NCBI GenBank assembly: GCA_965224795.1
Contig: CBDDAE010000001.1
Span: 310,001-374,000 of the forward strand
From: NVTR01 sp036480115
GTDB taxonomy: Bacteria > Pseudomonadota > Alphaproteobacteria > Rhodobacterales > Rhodobacteraceae
Direction: 5' to 3'
DNA: 64,000 bases
Part shown: positions 26,765 to 36,996 of the stretch, piece after piece
Layout of the letters: the number at the start of each line of letters is the position of its first letter
How positions within the stretch are numbered: position 1 is the stretch's first letter
The notes under the pieces: generated by a model
What the model was told of the DNA's origin: nothing
The model's database searches: none
What the model saw: the letters and a program-made list of their open reading frames with translations, nothing else
Made by a program: the position numbers and the translations under genes

Positions 26765-29700
26765 TGGCTGGGCTTTGGCGGCGGGGCCCGAAATATGTCG
26801 CGAAACAGGCCCGGGGTAAGAATTGACAGCGGGTTAACCGTAACTTTCGGCGAGGCACTGGTACCCTTCAGTCGAAAATTAAATCCAAACAAGCCTTCGC
26901 CCTTGCGGGTAAATATTTGACCAATGCCGTTTAAAAAATAGACAGGCGAAACAACCCCTTGCATATCCATTGTTGAAGTCGTCAAGTTGTATAATCCATC
27001 CAGAGAAACGCCAAGCGAAGGACCAACAGCACTCGATCGGGTTAATTGTACTGATGTAGGTGACAATCTAAATTTCGCTTCAACAGTGTCAAAAAATATA
27101 CCTTGTCCGCTTAATTGCTCTAACAATCCAACAATTGAAATAGCCGATAGCAAGTCTGCCATCCCAGGGGCATTGCGCACATTGGTTCCGCTGATATTCA
27201 TGCTGCCATCATACACCCCGTTTTTTGATCGCGGGCGTAGCGTTAGGTCTAAACTACCATTATTTGCGTACTCAACCACCCCTGCATCACGCAGAACACC
27301 GCCGGCATTGTCGCTTTGAATTCGAATTGCTGTCCCGTTGCTATCGGGCACAAGCCGACCCGTTAATTCCGATTTTCCATTCATACGGGCGGTAAAGTTG
27401 CCGTTTAAGCCGCCCGCACTGTTAAAATCTCCGACGAAATTTGTAAGCACCATGCCTTGGGAAACAATCACCCGGTCCAGGGCCAATGATATTGGGCCAC
27501 CTGCTCCGCTGGATGTCCCATTGCCACCGCCAAATGCCGTTTCGCGAACATCAATAGATCCGCTGGTTAAATGTACCGATGGAACAGAACCGGGACCGCG
27601 TCCGCGCAATACCACCGGCGCGTCAAGCCAGCCACCGATACGCACTCTGGTAAACGCCGCCGATTTCATAGACCCGTCTTCGGCCATGATTACCGAGCCA
27701 CCACTGGCATTCAGACCTCCGGCATTTATTTCCAATAGTTCGATTTTAGGTTTAGCGCCTAAAACCCCCGCTACGTTTAAGGACCCGGCGGAATTGCGGG
27801 CTTTGTTCCAACCTATTTGTGCAATCCTTAATCCTACACGATTAAGATCAGAGGTCAGGGTGAATCGTGGCTGTTCGTTGCGCACTAAATCCAGTTGAAA
27901 TTGCCCGGTTCCCGTACCTTGAACCGAACCTTTTGGCAAACCGATGTTAAATTCATCGATAAATGCCTGAGACAATTCAACAGACCCCGAGACGGAGCTC
28001 TTGCCAGTTTCGTCCGCAACCTGGCGCCAAACCATATCAGCGCCCACTTGTCCCAGCTTTAGAGGGCCCGAAATTTCAACAAACTGATTGTTGGCAACAA
28101 GGCTTAAACTGTCAGCAGTAATATTGCGCCCCGGGATCAGTTTTTGGCTTTCCACATCCTGCAAACTGCCTTTGACCAGATAAGTTACATCCGCAATTTC
28201 GATTTTTCGTTTCAGTGAAAAGTCAATTTCCGCTTCAAAACCAGCTTGCCCCTCCACAACGTCAGGTCCGAAACTGGCATTGCGCAATATGCGAAACGGG
28301 TTTTCATTTAACAGGGAAAGCACGGCCGTATTACTTGCACTACCATTCAGGCGAATTTTAATGGGGGCCGGTTTCAAAGTTAGGTCTGGTATTTGAACCG
28401 AAGAATCCCTGATTGAGATAGCGCCACCTAAAGGTGGTACAACCAAGCCCTTCTCCACAACCAAAGTAAACGCATCACCGTCTATAGTAGCATAACCGCT
28501 GGCATTTACGATTTCTGGCTGGGCATCAATATAGCGCACTGCCAATTCATCAAACTGCCACCCGATAGAACGCCTTATCGGCTGACCGGGCTTAATCCTG
28601 ATGGCAGCCCTGACGTCGCTTAGTACACCATTTGTAAGGTGTCCAAGTAGCCAGTTTCGCGTATTGGGTGAAAACGCCACCGGCCAGATTGACAGCAGGC
28701 GATCATGGGTAATTTGGCTGACACTTAAATCAGCGCCAATAGACCAGCCACTTTCCCCAGCTGCAATATTTCCCTTTGCCAACAATCGTTCTTCACCCTC
28801 GACAAGCACCAATTGGCCAATCTCAACTTCAAACGGGTTCAGGTTAAGCCTGAAATCGGCCGCACCCTGCGAAAATTCAATTTCCTGGTCAAATACACCC
28901 TCTGGTTGGGCTTTCAGGTCTGACAATTTAAACTGGCCCACTAAAATTGACGGCCAACCCTCGCGAAAATCGTTTAGGTAAGCATGCCCTTCGGCAACAA
29001 GACTTGCCGTGTCCGAAATAAAGGAAACTTCCGAGAATTCAATTTTCTGCTGGTCCGGATCAAACTCAAAATATGATTTAGCCGACGTAAATGGCAGTGG
29101 CGCGATGTCGGTTCTGGGCTGCAAAGCCCCTTGACCAATTTCCAAGGTTCCAGACAGCGCGGCCAGTTCCCCCATGTTGCCGAAATCAACCCTGATGGCC
29201 CCGGATATCGGCGCCTTCAGCACCCCAAGAAAGCTAAGTACAGGCGATTGTAACGCCATATCCCCAGAGGCCGCGTTCTTGAAAGATGTCCCAATCGAAA
29301 CTTGCGAAGTGGCGAAATCGGTACGAATTCCAATAACGGTTTCTGCCAGCTCTTCAGTGCCGTTAAATACATCAAAAGAAACGGAAATATCCAATCCGTT
29401 TTCGCCTCGCCGAACCTGTACATTACCATCGGTGATCTGCCATAACCGGCCTGAACGTGCGTCCTCCAAGGTAATTGTCATATCTTCAGCGCCTAGGAAA
29501 TCCACCTTATCAAGCGGCGCCTTGGCCATTGCTCCGTCCAGCAGATCTAAAACATCAGGCAATGTTCCCGTCGCGCCACTGCCATCGCCAAACAAAATAT
29601 TGAACTTGCCATCCTTGCGACGTCGCAGAGTCATTTGTGCGCCATTAAGATTGATCGATGCCGGTTTGATATCCCCTTGAAACAATGCAGGTAATGATAC

Positions 29701-30030
29701 CCGCGAACTGATGTCGTTCAGCCGTACTACTTCGGCCCCGAATTCATCAAAAACTCCCAGATCACCAAACAAAATCCGCGGAATACCCTTGCTGTCCACC
29801 TGCATTTGCAAACGCCCAATGGTAACGCGACCTGCATCCAGATTGTCGTTTACCGACTTAGTGACCCGCGCCGTTACCCAATCTGGCGCGTTCAGACTGC
29901 GCCCCGTAATGGACAGCCCAAAAACAAACAAAAGCCCGGCAAGCAAAAGAATGCTTGCCACAGTCCAAAACCCAACACGCCCCCGCCGACGGCGGCGCTG
30001 TTTTGGCTTTTGATCTTTTGGGTCGTTCAT
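26761..30030 (-). CDS. AsmA/YhdP-like envelope protein (DUF3971)
   Basis: A 1089-residue protein with a basic cytoplasmic N-terminus (QKPKQRRRRRGR), one membrane helix (WTVASILLLAGLLFVFGLSI, about residues 23-43) and a long periplasmic part made almost wholly of beta strands. A DUF3971-type region sits in the middle and an AsmA-like C-terminal region near the end (GMADLLSAISIVGLLEQLSGQGI). YhdP and relatives are thought to form long hydrophobic grooves carrying phospholipids to the outer membrane; applying that here is inference. It ends in the queA start and is divergent from the M23 gene. Confidence 0.82.
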   Translation of the reverse strand: MNDPKDQKPKQRRRRRGRVGFWTVASILLLAGLLFVFGLSITGRSLNAPDWVTARVTKSVNDNLDAGRVTIGRLQMQVDSKGIPRILFGDLGVFDEFGAEVVRLNDISSRVSLPALFQGDIKPASINLNGAQMTLRRRKDGKFNILFGDGSGATGTLPDVLDLLDGAMAKAPLDKVDFLGAEDMTITLEDARSGRLWQITDGNVQVRRGENGLDISVSFDVFNGTEELAETVIGIRTDFATSQVSIGTSFKNAASGDMALQSPVLSFLGVLKAPISGAIRVDFGNMGELAALSGTLEIGQGALQPRTDIAPLPFTSAKSYFEFDPDQQKIEFSEVSFISDTASLVAEGHAYLNDFREGWPSILVGQFKLSDLKAQPEGVFDQEIEFSQGAADFRLNLNPFEVEIGQLVLVEGEERLLAKGNIAAGESGWSIGADLSVSQITHDRLLSIWPVAFSPNTRNWLLGHLTNGVLSDVRAAIRIKPGQPIRRSIGWQFDELAVRYIDAQPEIVNASGYATIDGDAFTLVVEKGLVVPPLGGAISIRDSSVQIPDLTLKPAPIKIRLNGSASNTAVLSLLNENPFRILRNASFGPDVVEGQAGFEAEIDFSLKRKIEIADVTYLVKGSLQDVESQKLIPGRNITADSLSLVANNQFVEISGPLKLGQVGADMVWRQVADETGKSSVSGSVELSQAFIDEFNIGLPKGSVQGTGTGQFQLDLVRNEQPRFTLTSDLNRVGLRIAQIGWNKARNSAGSLNVAGVLGAKPKIELLEINAGGLNASGGSVIMAEDGSMKSAAFTRVRIGGWLDAPVVLRGRGPGSVPSVHLTSGSIDVRETAFGGGNGTSSGAGGPISLALDRVIVSQGMVLTNFVGDFNSAGGLNGNFTARMNGKSELTGRLVPDSNGTAIRIQSDNAGGVLRDAGVVEYANNGSLDLTLRPRSKNGVYDGSMNISGTNVRNAPGMADLLSAISIVGLLEQLSGQGIFFDTVEAKFRLSPTSVQLTRSSAVGPSLGVSLDGLYNLTTSTMDMQGVVSPVYFLNGIGQIFTRKGEGLFGFNFRLKGTSASPKVTVNPLSILTPGLFRDIFRAPPPKPSQ

Positions 30031-30327
30031 TATCCGGTGATCCGATGTTTAGGCGGGCAAAAGCAAGTGTATTGCGAACATGCGCAGCCGGTAATCCCCA
30101 AAACGCAGCCACAACACAAGTTGATCCAACCACTACCGGCGTAAAATCAAATGCCTAACCCAATTTTTAACAGCTTTCTTGCAGCCTTTGTGGGCGAATT
30201 ATTGCCTGAATTCAGTATTTTCCAATTATTTACTGCGGCAATGGCCAAATTTCTTGCAGAGCCCGCACCCAGTTTGTAAACACAATAATGTTCAGCTTCA
30301 TCTGGGGATAGAGCTGAGCAATCAAAG
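30031..30327. other. Divergent spacer, no gene seen
   Basis: 297 bases between the AsmA-like gene and the M23 peptidase gene. I see no convincing ORF, tRNA or strong hairpin. It must hold the promoters of both genes, but no -35/-10 pair stands out. Confidence 0.5.
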
Positions 30328-31677
30328 ATGGGATCGGTCTGCGGGGGCAGAGGCTTGGTAAATAAAATTTCGACACGCTTGAAAAACATAGTTGAACGCC
30401 GATTTCCAGAGAAACGCCTGTTTCTTAGATCGGATTCTGAAACACGGTTTGTACGCCTGACGCCTTTCAGCCAGTTATTTGCCTGGTCCGGTGGTGTATT
30501 CTTTGTGGCCTGGTCGATCATCGCCACAGCCTTTTTGCTAATGGACAGCATTGGCAGCGGATCAGTACGTGAACAGGCCCGACGCGAACAAACCTTGTAT
30601 GAACAGCGGCTAAATGACCTGTCCGCAGAACGCGACGCCAATGCCAGTCACGTATTATTGGCGCAAGATCGCTTTACTGTCGCCTTGGGCCAAATTTCCG
30701 AAATGCAGGTGGCTTTGCTGGAAAGCGAAGATAGTCGCAAAGAAATGGAACGCGGTATTGAGGTCATTCAGGCCACGCTACGGCGCACCTTGAAAGAACG
30801 GGATCAGGCCCGCGAGCTATCGCAGCTGCTAAATGCCCAGCTTGACACCGAAACCGGTTCTGGCAACACCAGCGGGTTGACCAATCACGACACCGAAAGC
30901 ACCGTCGATTTCCTGATGGCGGCCTTGGATATGGCGTCACGTGAACGCGATCAGCAAATTGAAATTGCGGCCGCAGCCGAAGCTTACGCTGCAGAACTTG
31001 AACTTGAACGCAAACTTCTTTTTGAAAAAAATGATCGAATATTTTTGCAACTGGAAGACGCGGTCAGCCTGTCACTGACCCCACTTGACAAAATGTTCAA
31101 AGCCGCAGGAATGCCTACAGAACAAATACTTAGCACTGTTCGTCAAGGTTATTCCGGGCAAGGTGGTCCGCTTATGCCTCTTACATTTTCGACCCGCGGC
31201 GAAGAACCAAGTGCAGACGAGTTGCGCGCCAACGGAATTCTGGAACGTATGGACCGGATGAACCTGTACCGGATTGCCGCCGAAAAAACGCCGTTTTCGC
31301 TGCCGCTGAAATCTTCGTTTCGATACACCAGCGGGTTTGGCCCCAGATGGGGGCGTGAACATGCCGGAACAGATTTTGCCGCCGGCACCGGAACCGACAT
31401 ATTTGCCACCGCCGACGGCGTCGTTACATTTGCTGGTTGGCAGTCCGGTTATGGCCGTCTTGTTAAGATACAGCACAAATTTGGCATAGAAACACGTTAC
31501 GCCCACCAATCCAACATACTGGTAAAAGTTGGTCAAAGGGTCTCGCGCGGCGAGCATATTGGTGATATGGGAAGCTCTGGCAACTCTACCGGTACGCATC
31601 TTCACTATGAAATTCGTATTGATGGTAAAGCCATAAACCCGATGACATTTATCAAGGCGGCAAAAGATGTTTTCTAA
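30328..31677 (+). CDS. M23 (LytM) family peptidase with coiled coil
   Basis: A 449-residue membrane-anchored cell-wall peptidase. One membrane helix lies at about residues 52-75 (FAWSGGVFFVAWSIIATAFLL). A coiled coil follows (about 85-170 and 205-245, rich in Glu, Arg and Gln), then an M23 domain at the C-terminus (about 330-445). Zinc motifs are HAGTDFA and THLHYE, with YAH between. The start is uncertain: ATG at 30328 or TTG at 30355, the latter behind GGGGGCAGAGGC. The stop overlaps the bactofilin gene by 11 bases, the classic peptidase-bactofilin pairing. Confidence 0.9.
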   Translation: MGSVCGGRGLVNKISTRLKNIVERRFPEKRLFLRSDSETRFVRLTPFSQLFAWSGGVFFVAWSIIATAFLLMDSIGSGSVREQARREQTLYEQRLNDLSAERDANASHVLLAQDRFTVALGQISEMQVALLESEDSRKEMERGIEVIQATLRRTLKERDQARELSQLLNAQLDTETGSGNTSGLTNHDTESTVDFLMAALDMASRERDQQIEIAAAAEAYAAELELERKLLFEKNDRIFLQLEDAVSLSLTPLDKMFKAAGMPTEQILSTVRQGYSGQGGPLMPLTFSTRGEEPSADELRANGILERMDRMNLYRIAAEKTPFSLPLKSSFRYTSGFGPRWGREHAGTDFAAGTGTDIFATADGVVTFAGWQSGYGRLVKIQHKFGIETRYAHQSNILVKVGQRVSRGEHIGDMGSSGNSTGTHLHYEIRIDGKAINPMTFIKAAKDVF

Positions 31678-32158
31678 AAGCAGAATAAACGAGCCCGGAC
31701 CAGACGACGCTAAATCCAAATCGGGGGATGCTGCCAAAACTCCTGTACCGGAATTCACCCCAAGCTCTCCCAAGGCAAAGCCACCGGCTTCGCAACTGGC
31801 GTCAGATCTGGTTATTACGGGCAATGTAAAAACCACCGGCGACATTCAAATCGAAGGAACGGTAGAGGGCGACATCTATGCCCATCTTCTAACAATCGGC
31901 GAAGGTGCTACTGTCAAAGGCGAATGTATTGCTGATGATGTGGTTGTAAATGGCCGTGTTATCGGACGTGTGCGTGGCCTAAAGGTACGCTTAACATCCA
32001 CAGCACGGGTGGAAGGTGATATCGTCCATAAAACCATTGCTATTGAAAGTGGTGCGCATTTTGAAGGCTCTGTCCAACGCCAAGATGACCCGCTGAACTC
32101 GGGTAATAAACGTCCGCTACCACCCCCAACAACAACAAAAGCTCCAGGCAAAAGCTAG
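31667..32158 (+). CDS. Bactofilin (polymer-forming cytoskeletal protein)
   Basis: A 163-residue bactofilin. The central beta-helix domain (about residues 45-140) starts SDLVITGNVKTTGDIQIEGTVEGDIYAHLLTIGEGATVKG and repeats the short hydrophobic strand pattern typical of the fold. Disordered Pro/Lys-rich tails flank it on both sides. Bactofilins self-assemble into filaments without nucleotide at the membrane and position wall enzymes. It overlaps the M23 gene upstream, which suggests the filament recruits that peptidase. It converges with the DUF2189 gene. Confidence 0.93.
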   Translation: MFSKSRINEPGPDDAKSKSGDAAKTPVPEFTPSSPKAKPPASQLASDLVITGNVKTTGDIQIEGTVEGDIYAHLLTIGEGATVKGECIADDVVVNGRVIGRVRGLKVRLTSTARVEGDIVHKTIAIESGAHFEGSVQRQDDPLNSGNKRPLPPPTTTKAPGKS

Positions 32159-32168
32159 AAACATTCCC

Positions 32169-32199
32169 TGCGCCCCGTTTAGTCATGTTAACGGGCGCA
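32169..32199. terminator. Hairpin between bactofilin and DUF2189 genes
   Basis: TGCGCCC and GGGCGCA pair, with an inner GTT/AAC pairing after one bulged C. The hairpin lies in the 64-base gap between two convergent genes. There is no T-tract on either side, so its terminator role is tentative. Confidence 0.35.
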
Positions 32200-32222
32200 C
32201 CAAGCATTCGCCTTAGAGTTTC

Positions 32223-32993
32223 CTAATTTACCGGATCATAAAGCGCCCGGCGATACAGATGCCAGGTAGCATGGCCTAGCACTGGCAATGCAACAAACAA
32301 CCCCAAAAAGAATGGCAGCAACGCCACCAGCATCAGTGTGGCGATCATGGCCGCCCAGACAAGCATCACCCACAGGTTTTCGCGCACTGTCCGCAGACTG
32401 ACAAGCATGGCTGTTACAAAATCGATTTCCCGATCCAGTAAAAGCGGTAGACTAACGGCAGTGAAGGAAAACAGGAAAAATGCAAGCGCTGCACCAAGCG
32501 CTGATTCCGCAATCAAAAGCACCATGCCGCGCGGTGTCAGAAATAGATCAAGTGACATGTTCATTAGCGCAGACGGCCCCATGATCAGGGCGAACAGCAA
32601 ATGCGCCAACAAAGTCCAAAACAAAAAATAGAAAATAACAATGGCACCAAGCCATGGAATTTGCCGATCTTTTTCACGAAAGACTGTTCCCAGTACTTCC
32701 CCCCATTTCAACGGTATATCGGCCTCAAGGCGTCGCGATACTTCGTACAGACCAACGGCGGCGAAGGGTCCGATCAATGGAAAACCAAGTGAAACTGTCA
32801 GGGTCCAGGCCACGGTTCCTGCGCCAAGTGCCACCAAGGCCATGCCACCAAGTACGTAAACCGCGCTGAAAAACAAACCAAACGCCGGCGCTGTTTTAAA
32901 GTCTTGCAATCCGGCTGCAAGTGACGCGATCAATTCAGCTACCGTAAGTTTGCCAATTTCCGGCAAAGGTGTTGCCGGTGGATTATCTGTCAT
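32223..32993 (-). CDS. DUF2189 integral membrane protein
   Basis: A 256-residue membrane protein with about six helices. It matches the DUF2189 family through LTVAELIASLAAGLQDFKTAPAFGLFFSAVYVLGG, SLGFPLIGPFAAVGLYEVSRRLE and the later LLLDREIDFVTAMLVSLRTVREN. Function unknown. It lies 27 bases after prfB on the same strand and may be co-transcribed with it. Confidence 0.87.
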   Translation of the reverse strand: MTDNPPATPLPEIGKLTVAELIASLAAGLQDFKTAPAFGLFFSAVYVLGGMALVALGAGTVAWTLTVSLGFPLIGPFAAVGLYEVSRRLEADIPLKWGEVLGTVFREKDRQIPWLGAIVIFYFLFWTLLAHLLFALIMGPSALMNMSLDLFLTPRGMVLLIAESALGAALAFFLFSFTAVSLPLLLDREIDFVTAMLVSLRTVRENLWVMLVWAAMIATLMLVALLPFFLGLFVALPVLGHATWHLYRRALYDPVN

Positions 32994-33020
32994 TCTTGTC
33001 CCCCCTGTTAACTTACCTAT

Positions 33021-34148
33021 TTAGGTGCCTTCCTGAGCTTCCGAGCGCGACTTACCCGAAACGTCCAGCGCCAGTGTGGCAGCCATTAGACCATCAAGAT
33101 CGCCGTCGAGGACCCCCTGAGTATCAGAAGTTTCGTGGTTGGTCCTTAGATCCTTAACCATTTGGTAAGGGTGCAAAACATAGGATCGGATCTGGTTGCT
33201 CCAGCCCGCATCGCCTTTGGCTTCATGGGCCTCTTGGATTGACGCATTCCGTTTTTCCAGTTCGATCTGGTACATCCGCGATTTCAACGCAGCCATGGCA
33301 TTGGCCCTATTTTGATGCTGAGATTTTTCCGAAGAAGTCACCACGATTCCGGTTGGAATATGGGTGATGCGTACTGCTGAATCTGTAGTGTTTACGTGCT
33401 GGCCGCCTGCCCCGGATGAACGATAGGTATCAACGCGCAAATCTGACGGGTTAATGTCAATATCAATATTTTCATCCACCACTGGATATACCCAGATCGA
33501 CGAAAACGACGTATGTCGTCTGGCGGCTGAATCGTAAGGTGAAATCCGTACCAACCTGTGAACACCGCTTTCAGACTTAAGCCAGCCATAGGCATTAAGT
33601 CCAGATATCCGGTAAGCGGCCGATTTGATTCCAGTCTCTTCGCCGGAAGTTTCTGCCAATAGTTCGACCTTATAGCCATGCTGTTCGGCCCATCTGACAT
33701 ACATCCGCGCCAGCATGCTGGCCCAATCACAGCTTTCCGTACCGCCAGCCCCGGAATTGATTTCAAGAAAGGTGTCGTTGGCGTCGGCTTCGCCATTCAG
33801 CAATGCCTCCAGTTCTTTTTGGGCTGACAGTTTTGCCAACGTTGTCAAAGCAGTTTCGGCATCAGTCACCACAGCCTGATCGTTTTCTGCTTCGCCCATT
33901 TCGATCAGGTCGATATTGTCCTGCATATCTCGTTCAATGCTGCTGCAGGTCTCAATGGCATCCACCAGATACTGCCGGTCACGCATTAATTTTTGGGCTT
34001 TTTCTTGATCATTCCACAGGTCCGGATCTTCAATCATCGCGTTGAATTCTTCCAGCCTGTGTTGGGCTGTATCCCATTCCATCCGCTGGCGAAGCAATTT
34101 CAGCGAATTCTGGATCGCTTCAACCAAGTTTATCATCTCTGCGCGCAC
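33021..34148 (-). CDS. prfB: Peptide chain release factor 2
   Basis: RF2 ends translation at UGA and UAA. The 375-residue frame is continuous, without the in-frame UGA frameshift found in E. coli, as is usual in alphaproteobacteria. The codon-reading tripeptide is SPY (203-205) in place of SPF, a form I know from this class. The catalytic GGQ is at 248-250 in SSGAGGQHVNTTDSAVR. I keep the GTG start at 34148 (MRAE...) because relatives begin the same way; an ATG lies four codons on. PBP1A and amiC lie upstream on the same strand. Confidence 0.95.
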   Translation of the reverse strand: MRAEMINLVEAIQNSLKLLRQRMEWDTAQHRLEEFNAMIEDPDLWNDQEKAQKLMRDRQYLVDAIETCSSIERDMQDNIDLIEMGEAENDQAVVTDAETALTTLAKLSAQKELEALLNGEADANDTFLEINSGAGGTESCDWASMLARMYVRWAEQHGYKVELLAETSGEETGIKSAAYRISGLNAYGWLKSESGVHRLVRISPYDSAARRHTSFSSIWVYPVVDENIDIDINPSDLRVDTYRSSGAGGQHVNTTDSAVRITHIPTGIVVTSSEKSQHQNRANAMAALKSRMYQIELEKRNASIQEAHEAKGDAGWSNQIRSYVLHPYQMVKDLRTNHETSDTQGVLDGDLDGLMAATLALDVSGKSRSEAQEGT

Positions 34149-34308
34149 TGTATCAATTCCTGTAAATAGTGTTGATCGGTGATAGCAACGCGCATGGTTT
34201 TGGGCAAGCTAGCGTAATCCAATAGCGATGCCCGTTGAGCATCATTTATTCTGGCACTGCGTACGAACTGCCTGCGGCCCGAGTGTTTTTACAAGAAGAA
34301 ATTGGGAA

Positions 34309-36852
34309 TCAATATAGCCCACCTGAAGACAAAGTGCCAAAATCTGCTTTGTCAGGCACGATGACAACGTCCCCGGTTGAGGTGGTGATTGTTGAACCGC
34401 CATTGAAACCGCCATCTGGAATAAACAGCGGCAGGTTTTGTGACATGGCAAATCCACCATCAAACATCAGGCCAAACACAGGTTCTTCACCATTACGAAA
34501 ATATTCGGCCACCACATATTCGCCGGCCGCGTCATCTGGAAGGCGCGCCCCTGAGAAGCGGTCAATTTTGATGAACCGACCGCCTGGAGGAACTTCAAAG
34601 CGTCCACCGCCGTATTTTTCTGTGGCTTTTTGCATGAATGAATTAAACACCGGTCCACAAAAAGCGCCCCCAGATGCGCCGCGTCCCAAACCCTTGGGGC
34701 GGTCAAAGCCGATATAGCAACCCGCGACAATGTTTGATGTGAAGCCAATGAACCAGACATCCTTGGCCTCGTTTGTGGTGCCGGTTTTTCCGGCCACCGG
34801 AACCGGCAGTTGCACCCGCCCGGCAGCTGTGCCGCGCTGTACCACGCCTTGCAACATTGAGGTCAGTTGATACGCTGTCACTGCATTCATCACCCGTTCA
34901 CGGTTGGACGAAATAAGCGGCATCTGGCCCGTTGGCAGAGCAGTCAGCGCGCAGTTTTCACACATCCGCTGGTCATGGCGAAAAATGGTTTTACCCCACC
35001 TGTCTTGAACCCGGTCAACAAGCGTTGGTTCGACCCTTTCGCCGCCATTGGCGAACATGGCATAGGCCGCCACCATCTTGAAAAGCGTGGTTTCCTCGGA
35101 CCCCAAAGCGTTGGCCAAGAACCGACCCATATTGTTGTAAACGCCAAATCGTTCGGCATAGGCGGCCACCACATCCATTCCGACCTCTTGCGCCAAACGA
35201 ATGGTCATAAGATTGCGAGAACGTTCAATACCCGTGCGCAGTGGCGTCGGCCCATAAAATTTACGCGATGCATTATGCGGGCGCCAGACCCCTTGCGGTG
35301 TGTCAATTTCTATGGGGGCATCTACAATGATTGTGGCCGGCGTAAAGCCGCTATCCAGCGCCGAAGCATAGACAAAAGGTTTGAAACTTGAACCGGGCTG
35401 ACGGGTTGCCTGGGTGGCGCGGTTAAACACCGAATGCTGGTAAGAAAACCCACCCTGCATGGCCAGAACTCGGCCGGTATTGACGTCCATTGCCATGAAA
35501 CCGCCTTGAACCTCTGGAATCTGGCGCAAGGTCCAGCGGATGAATGAGCCATCCGCGTCCTTGGTCATTTGGCGCACATGAACTACATCACCAACGCTTA
35601 ACAGATCGCCGGCAACTTTGGCCTTTCGCCCCAGTGTGCCGTCTTCATTCTGTTTGCGCGCCCACGTCACATCTTTGGCAGGAATCCAGTGACCGTCCGC
35701 ATCATTTTCAACGTTTTCTATACCGATACGCGCATCATTCGAGCCGACTTCCAACACCACAGCAGGAAGCCAACCGGCAACGTCTCGCGAAATATCTGAA
35801 CTAGCCAGGGCGGCGCGCCAGGATTCTTCATCCACCAGAATTTCTGGGTCTAGTTTTGCTACTGTCCCGTGCCAAACACCCTGATCCCTGTCATATGATT
35901 CCAACTGTTGGCGCAGAGATTTGGCCGCTTCCTGTTGCAAATCAGGGTCCATAGTGGCGCGTATAGACAAACCACCGCCAAAAAACTCTTCTTCGCCAAA
36001 ATTTCGACTTAACTGGCGGCGAATTTCATCGGTAAAATAGTCGCGAGGCGGTAGTTTGGCCTTAAATGATTCATAGTCACCGTTTTGAACCGTCAAAAGG
36101 GGCGCAGATTTGGCCGTGTTATAGGCCGCTTCTTCGATATAACCATTTTCAAACATTTCACGCAGGGTGTTGTCACGCCAGAAAACCGCCGTTTCTAAGT
36201 TACGCACCGGGTGACGATTTGAGGGCGACTTGGGCAGGGAAGCCAAATAGGCTGCTTCTTCGGGCAGCAATTCACCTAGTGTTTTATTGAAATATGTTTG
36301 CGCCGCCGCTGTAACCCCAAAACTATTTTGACCTAAGAAAATCTCATTCAGATAAAGCTCAAGAATCTGTTCTTTGTCCAAGGTGCCTTCCAGACGGCTG
36401 GCAAGAATGAGCTCCTTAATTTTACGCTCGGCTGATCTGTCAGAGGAAAGCAGGAAGTTCTTCATAACCTGTTGGGTAATGGTAGAAGCACCGCGCAAGC
36501 GCCCACCCTGAGCCGCCGCAATCGCCGCCGCAATCATGCCCCGTGGATCATAACCTTTGTGACTATAGAAATTTTTGTCTTCCGCCGAAATAAACGCATG
36601 CTTGACCAAGTCCGGGATTTCACTTGCCGGGGCATATAACCGCCGCTCACGGGCAAATTCATCTATTATCCGGCCTTCACCCGAATAAATACGGCTGATG
36701 GTGGCCGGGGTGTATTGCGACAGTTGTTCATGGTTTGGCAAATCCCGGCCATACATCCAGAAAATAGCACCAATGGTCAGCGCAGCCATAAGCGCACCAA
36801 TGGTTAGCAGGCTGAAAATACTACCCAGAAATGAAACAACGAATCTTATCAC
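34309..36852 (-). CDS. mrcA: Penicillin-binding protein 1A (class A, bifunctional)
   Basis: An 847-residue peptidoglycan synthase anchored by one N-terminal helix (about residues 4-34). The GT51 glycosyltransferase domain holds FISAEDKNFYSHKGYDPRG and GASTITQQVMKNFLL (about 88-150). The transpeptidase domain holds the serine motif RQPGSSFKPFVYASAL, the SxN-like SRNLMTIRLAQ and the KTGTTNEAKDVWFIGFT triad. A long OB-like insert lies between the two. Gene order amiC-mrcA-prfB is the usual Rhodobacterales one, giving a hydrolase and a synthase side by side. Confidence 0.95.
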   Translation of the reverse strand: MIRFVVSFLGSIFSLLTIGALMAALTIGAIFWMYGRDLPNHEQLSQYTPATISRIYSGEGRIIDEFARERRLYAPASEIPDLVKHAFISAEDKNFYSHKGYDPRGMIAAAIAAAQGGRLRGASTITQQVMKNFLLSSDRSAERKIKELILASRLEGTLDKEQILELYLNEIFLGQNSFGVTAAAQTYFNKTLGELLPEEAAYLASLPKSPSNRHPVRNLETAVFWRDNTLREMFENGYIEEAAYNTAKSAPLLTVQNGDYESFKAKLPPRDYFTDEIRRQLSRNFGEEEFFGGGLSIRATMDPDLQQEAAKSLRQQLESYDRDQGVWHGTVAKLDPEILVDEESWRAALASSDISRDVAGWLPAVVLEVGSNDARIGIENVENDADGHWIPAKDVTWARKQNEDGTLGRKAKVAGDLLSVGDVVHVRQMTKDADGSFIRWTLRQIPEVQGGFMAMDVNTGRVLAMQGGFSYQHSVFNRATQATRQPGSSFKPFVYASALDSGFTPATIIVDAPIEIDTPQGVWRPHNASRKFYGPTPLRTGIERSRNLMTIRLAQEVGMDVVAAYAERFGVYNNMGRFLANALGSEETTLFKMVAAYAMFANGGERVEPTLVDRVQDRWGKTIFRHDQRMCENCALTALPTGQMPLISSNRERVMNAVTAYQLTSMLQGVVQRGTAAGRVQLPVPVAGKTGTTNEAKDVWFIGFTSNIVAGCYIGFDRPKGLGRGASGGAFCGPVFNSFMQKATEKYGGGRFEVPPGGRFIKIDRFSGARLPDDAAGEYVVAEYFRNGEEPVFGLMFDGGFAMSQNLPLFIPDGGFNGGSTITTSTGDVVIVPDKADFGTLSSGGLY

Positions 36853-36996
36853 GACAGGCCTTCTAACATTCTGCTAACTTACCGTTCTTATTACATAGGG
36901 TGGCGCAACGTCAAAACGAAGGTCTGCAAAATTCATGCTATTTATTGCCGAGATTGTGCAATTTGGCAGAAAACATTGATTCACCTGGACCCCAGA

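Noticed and set aside
30147..30641. 164-residue minus-strand frame over the divergent spacer and M23 start
   Set aside because: Most of it is antisense to the M23 coding sequence and the rest has no similarity or start signal.
31072..31845. 257-residue frame on the minus strand across the M23 and bactofilin genes
   Set aside because: Both sense genes are well supported; the antisense product shows no recognisable domain.
33021..34148. Programmed frameshift in prfB
   Set aside because: The frame is open throughout with no in-frame UGA near codon 25.
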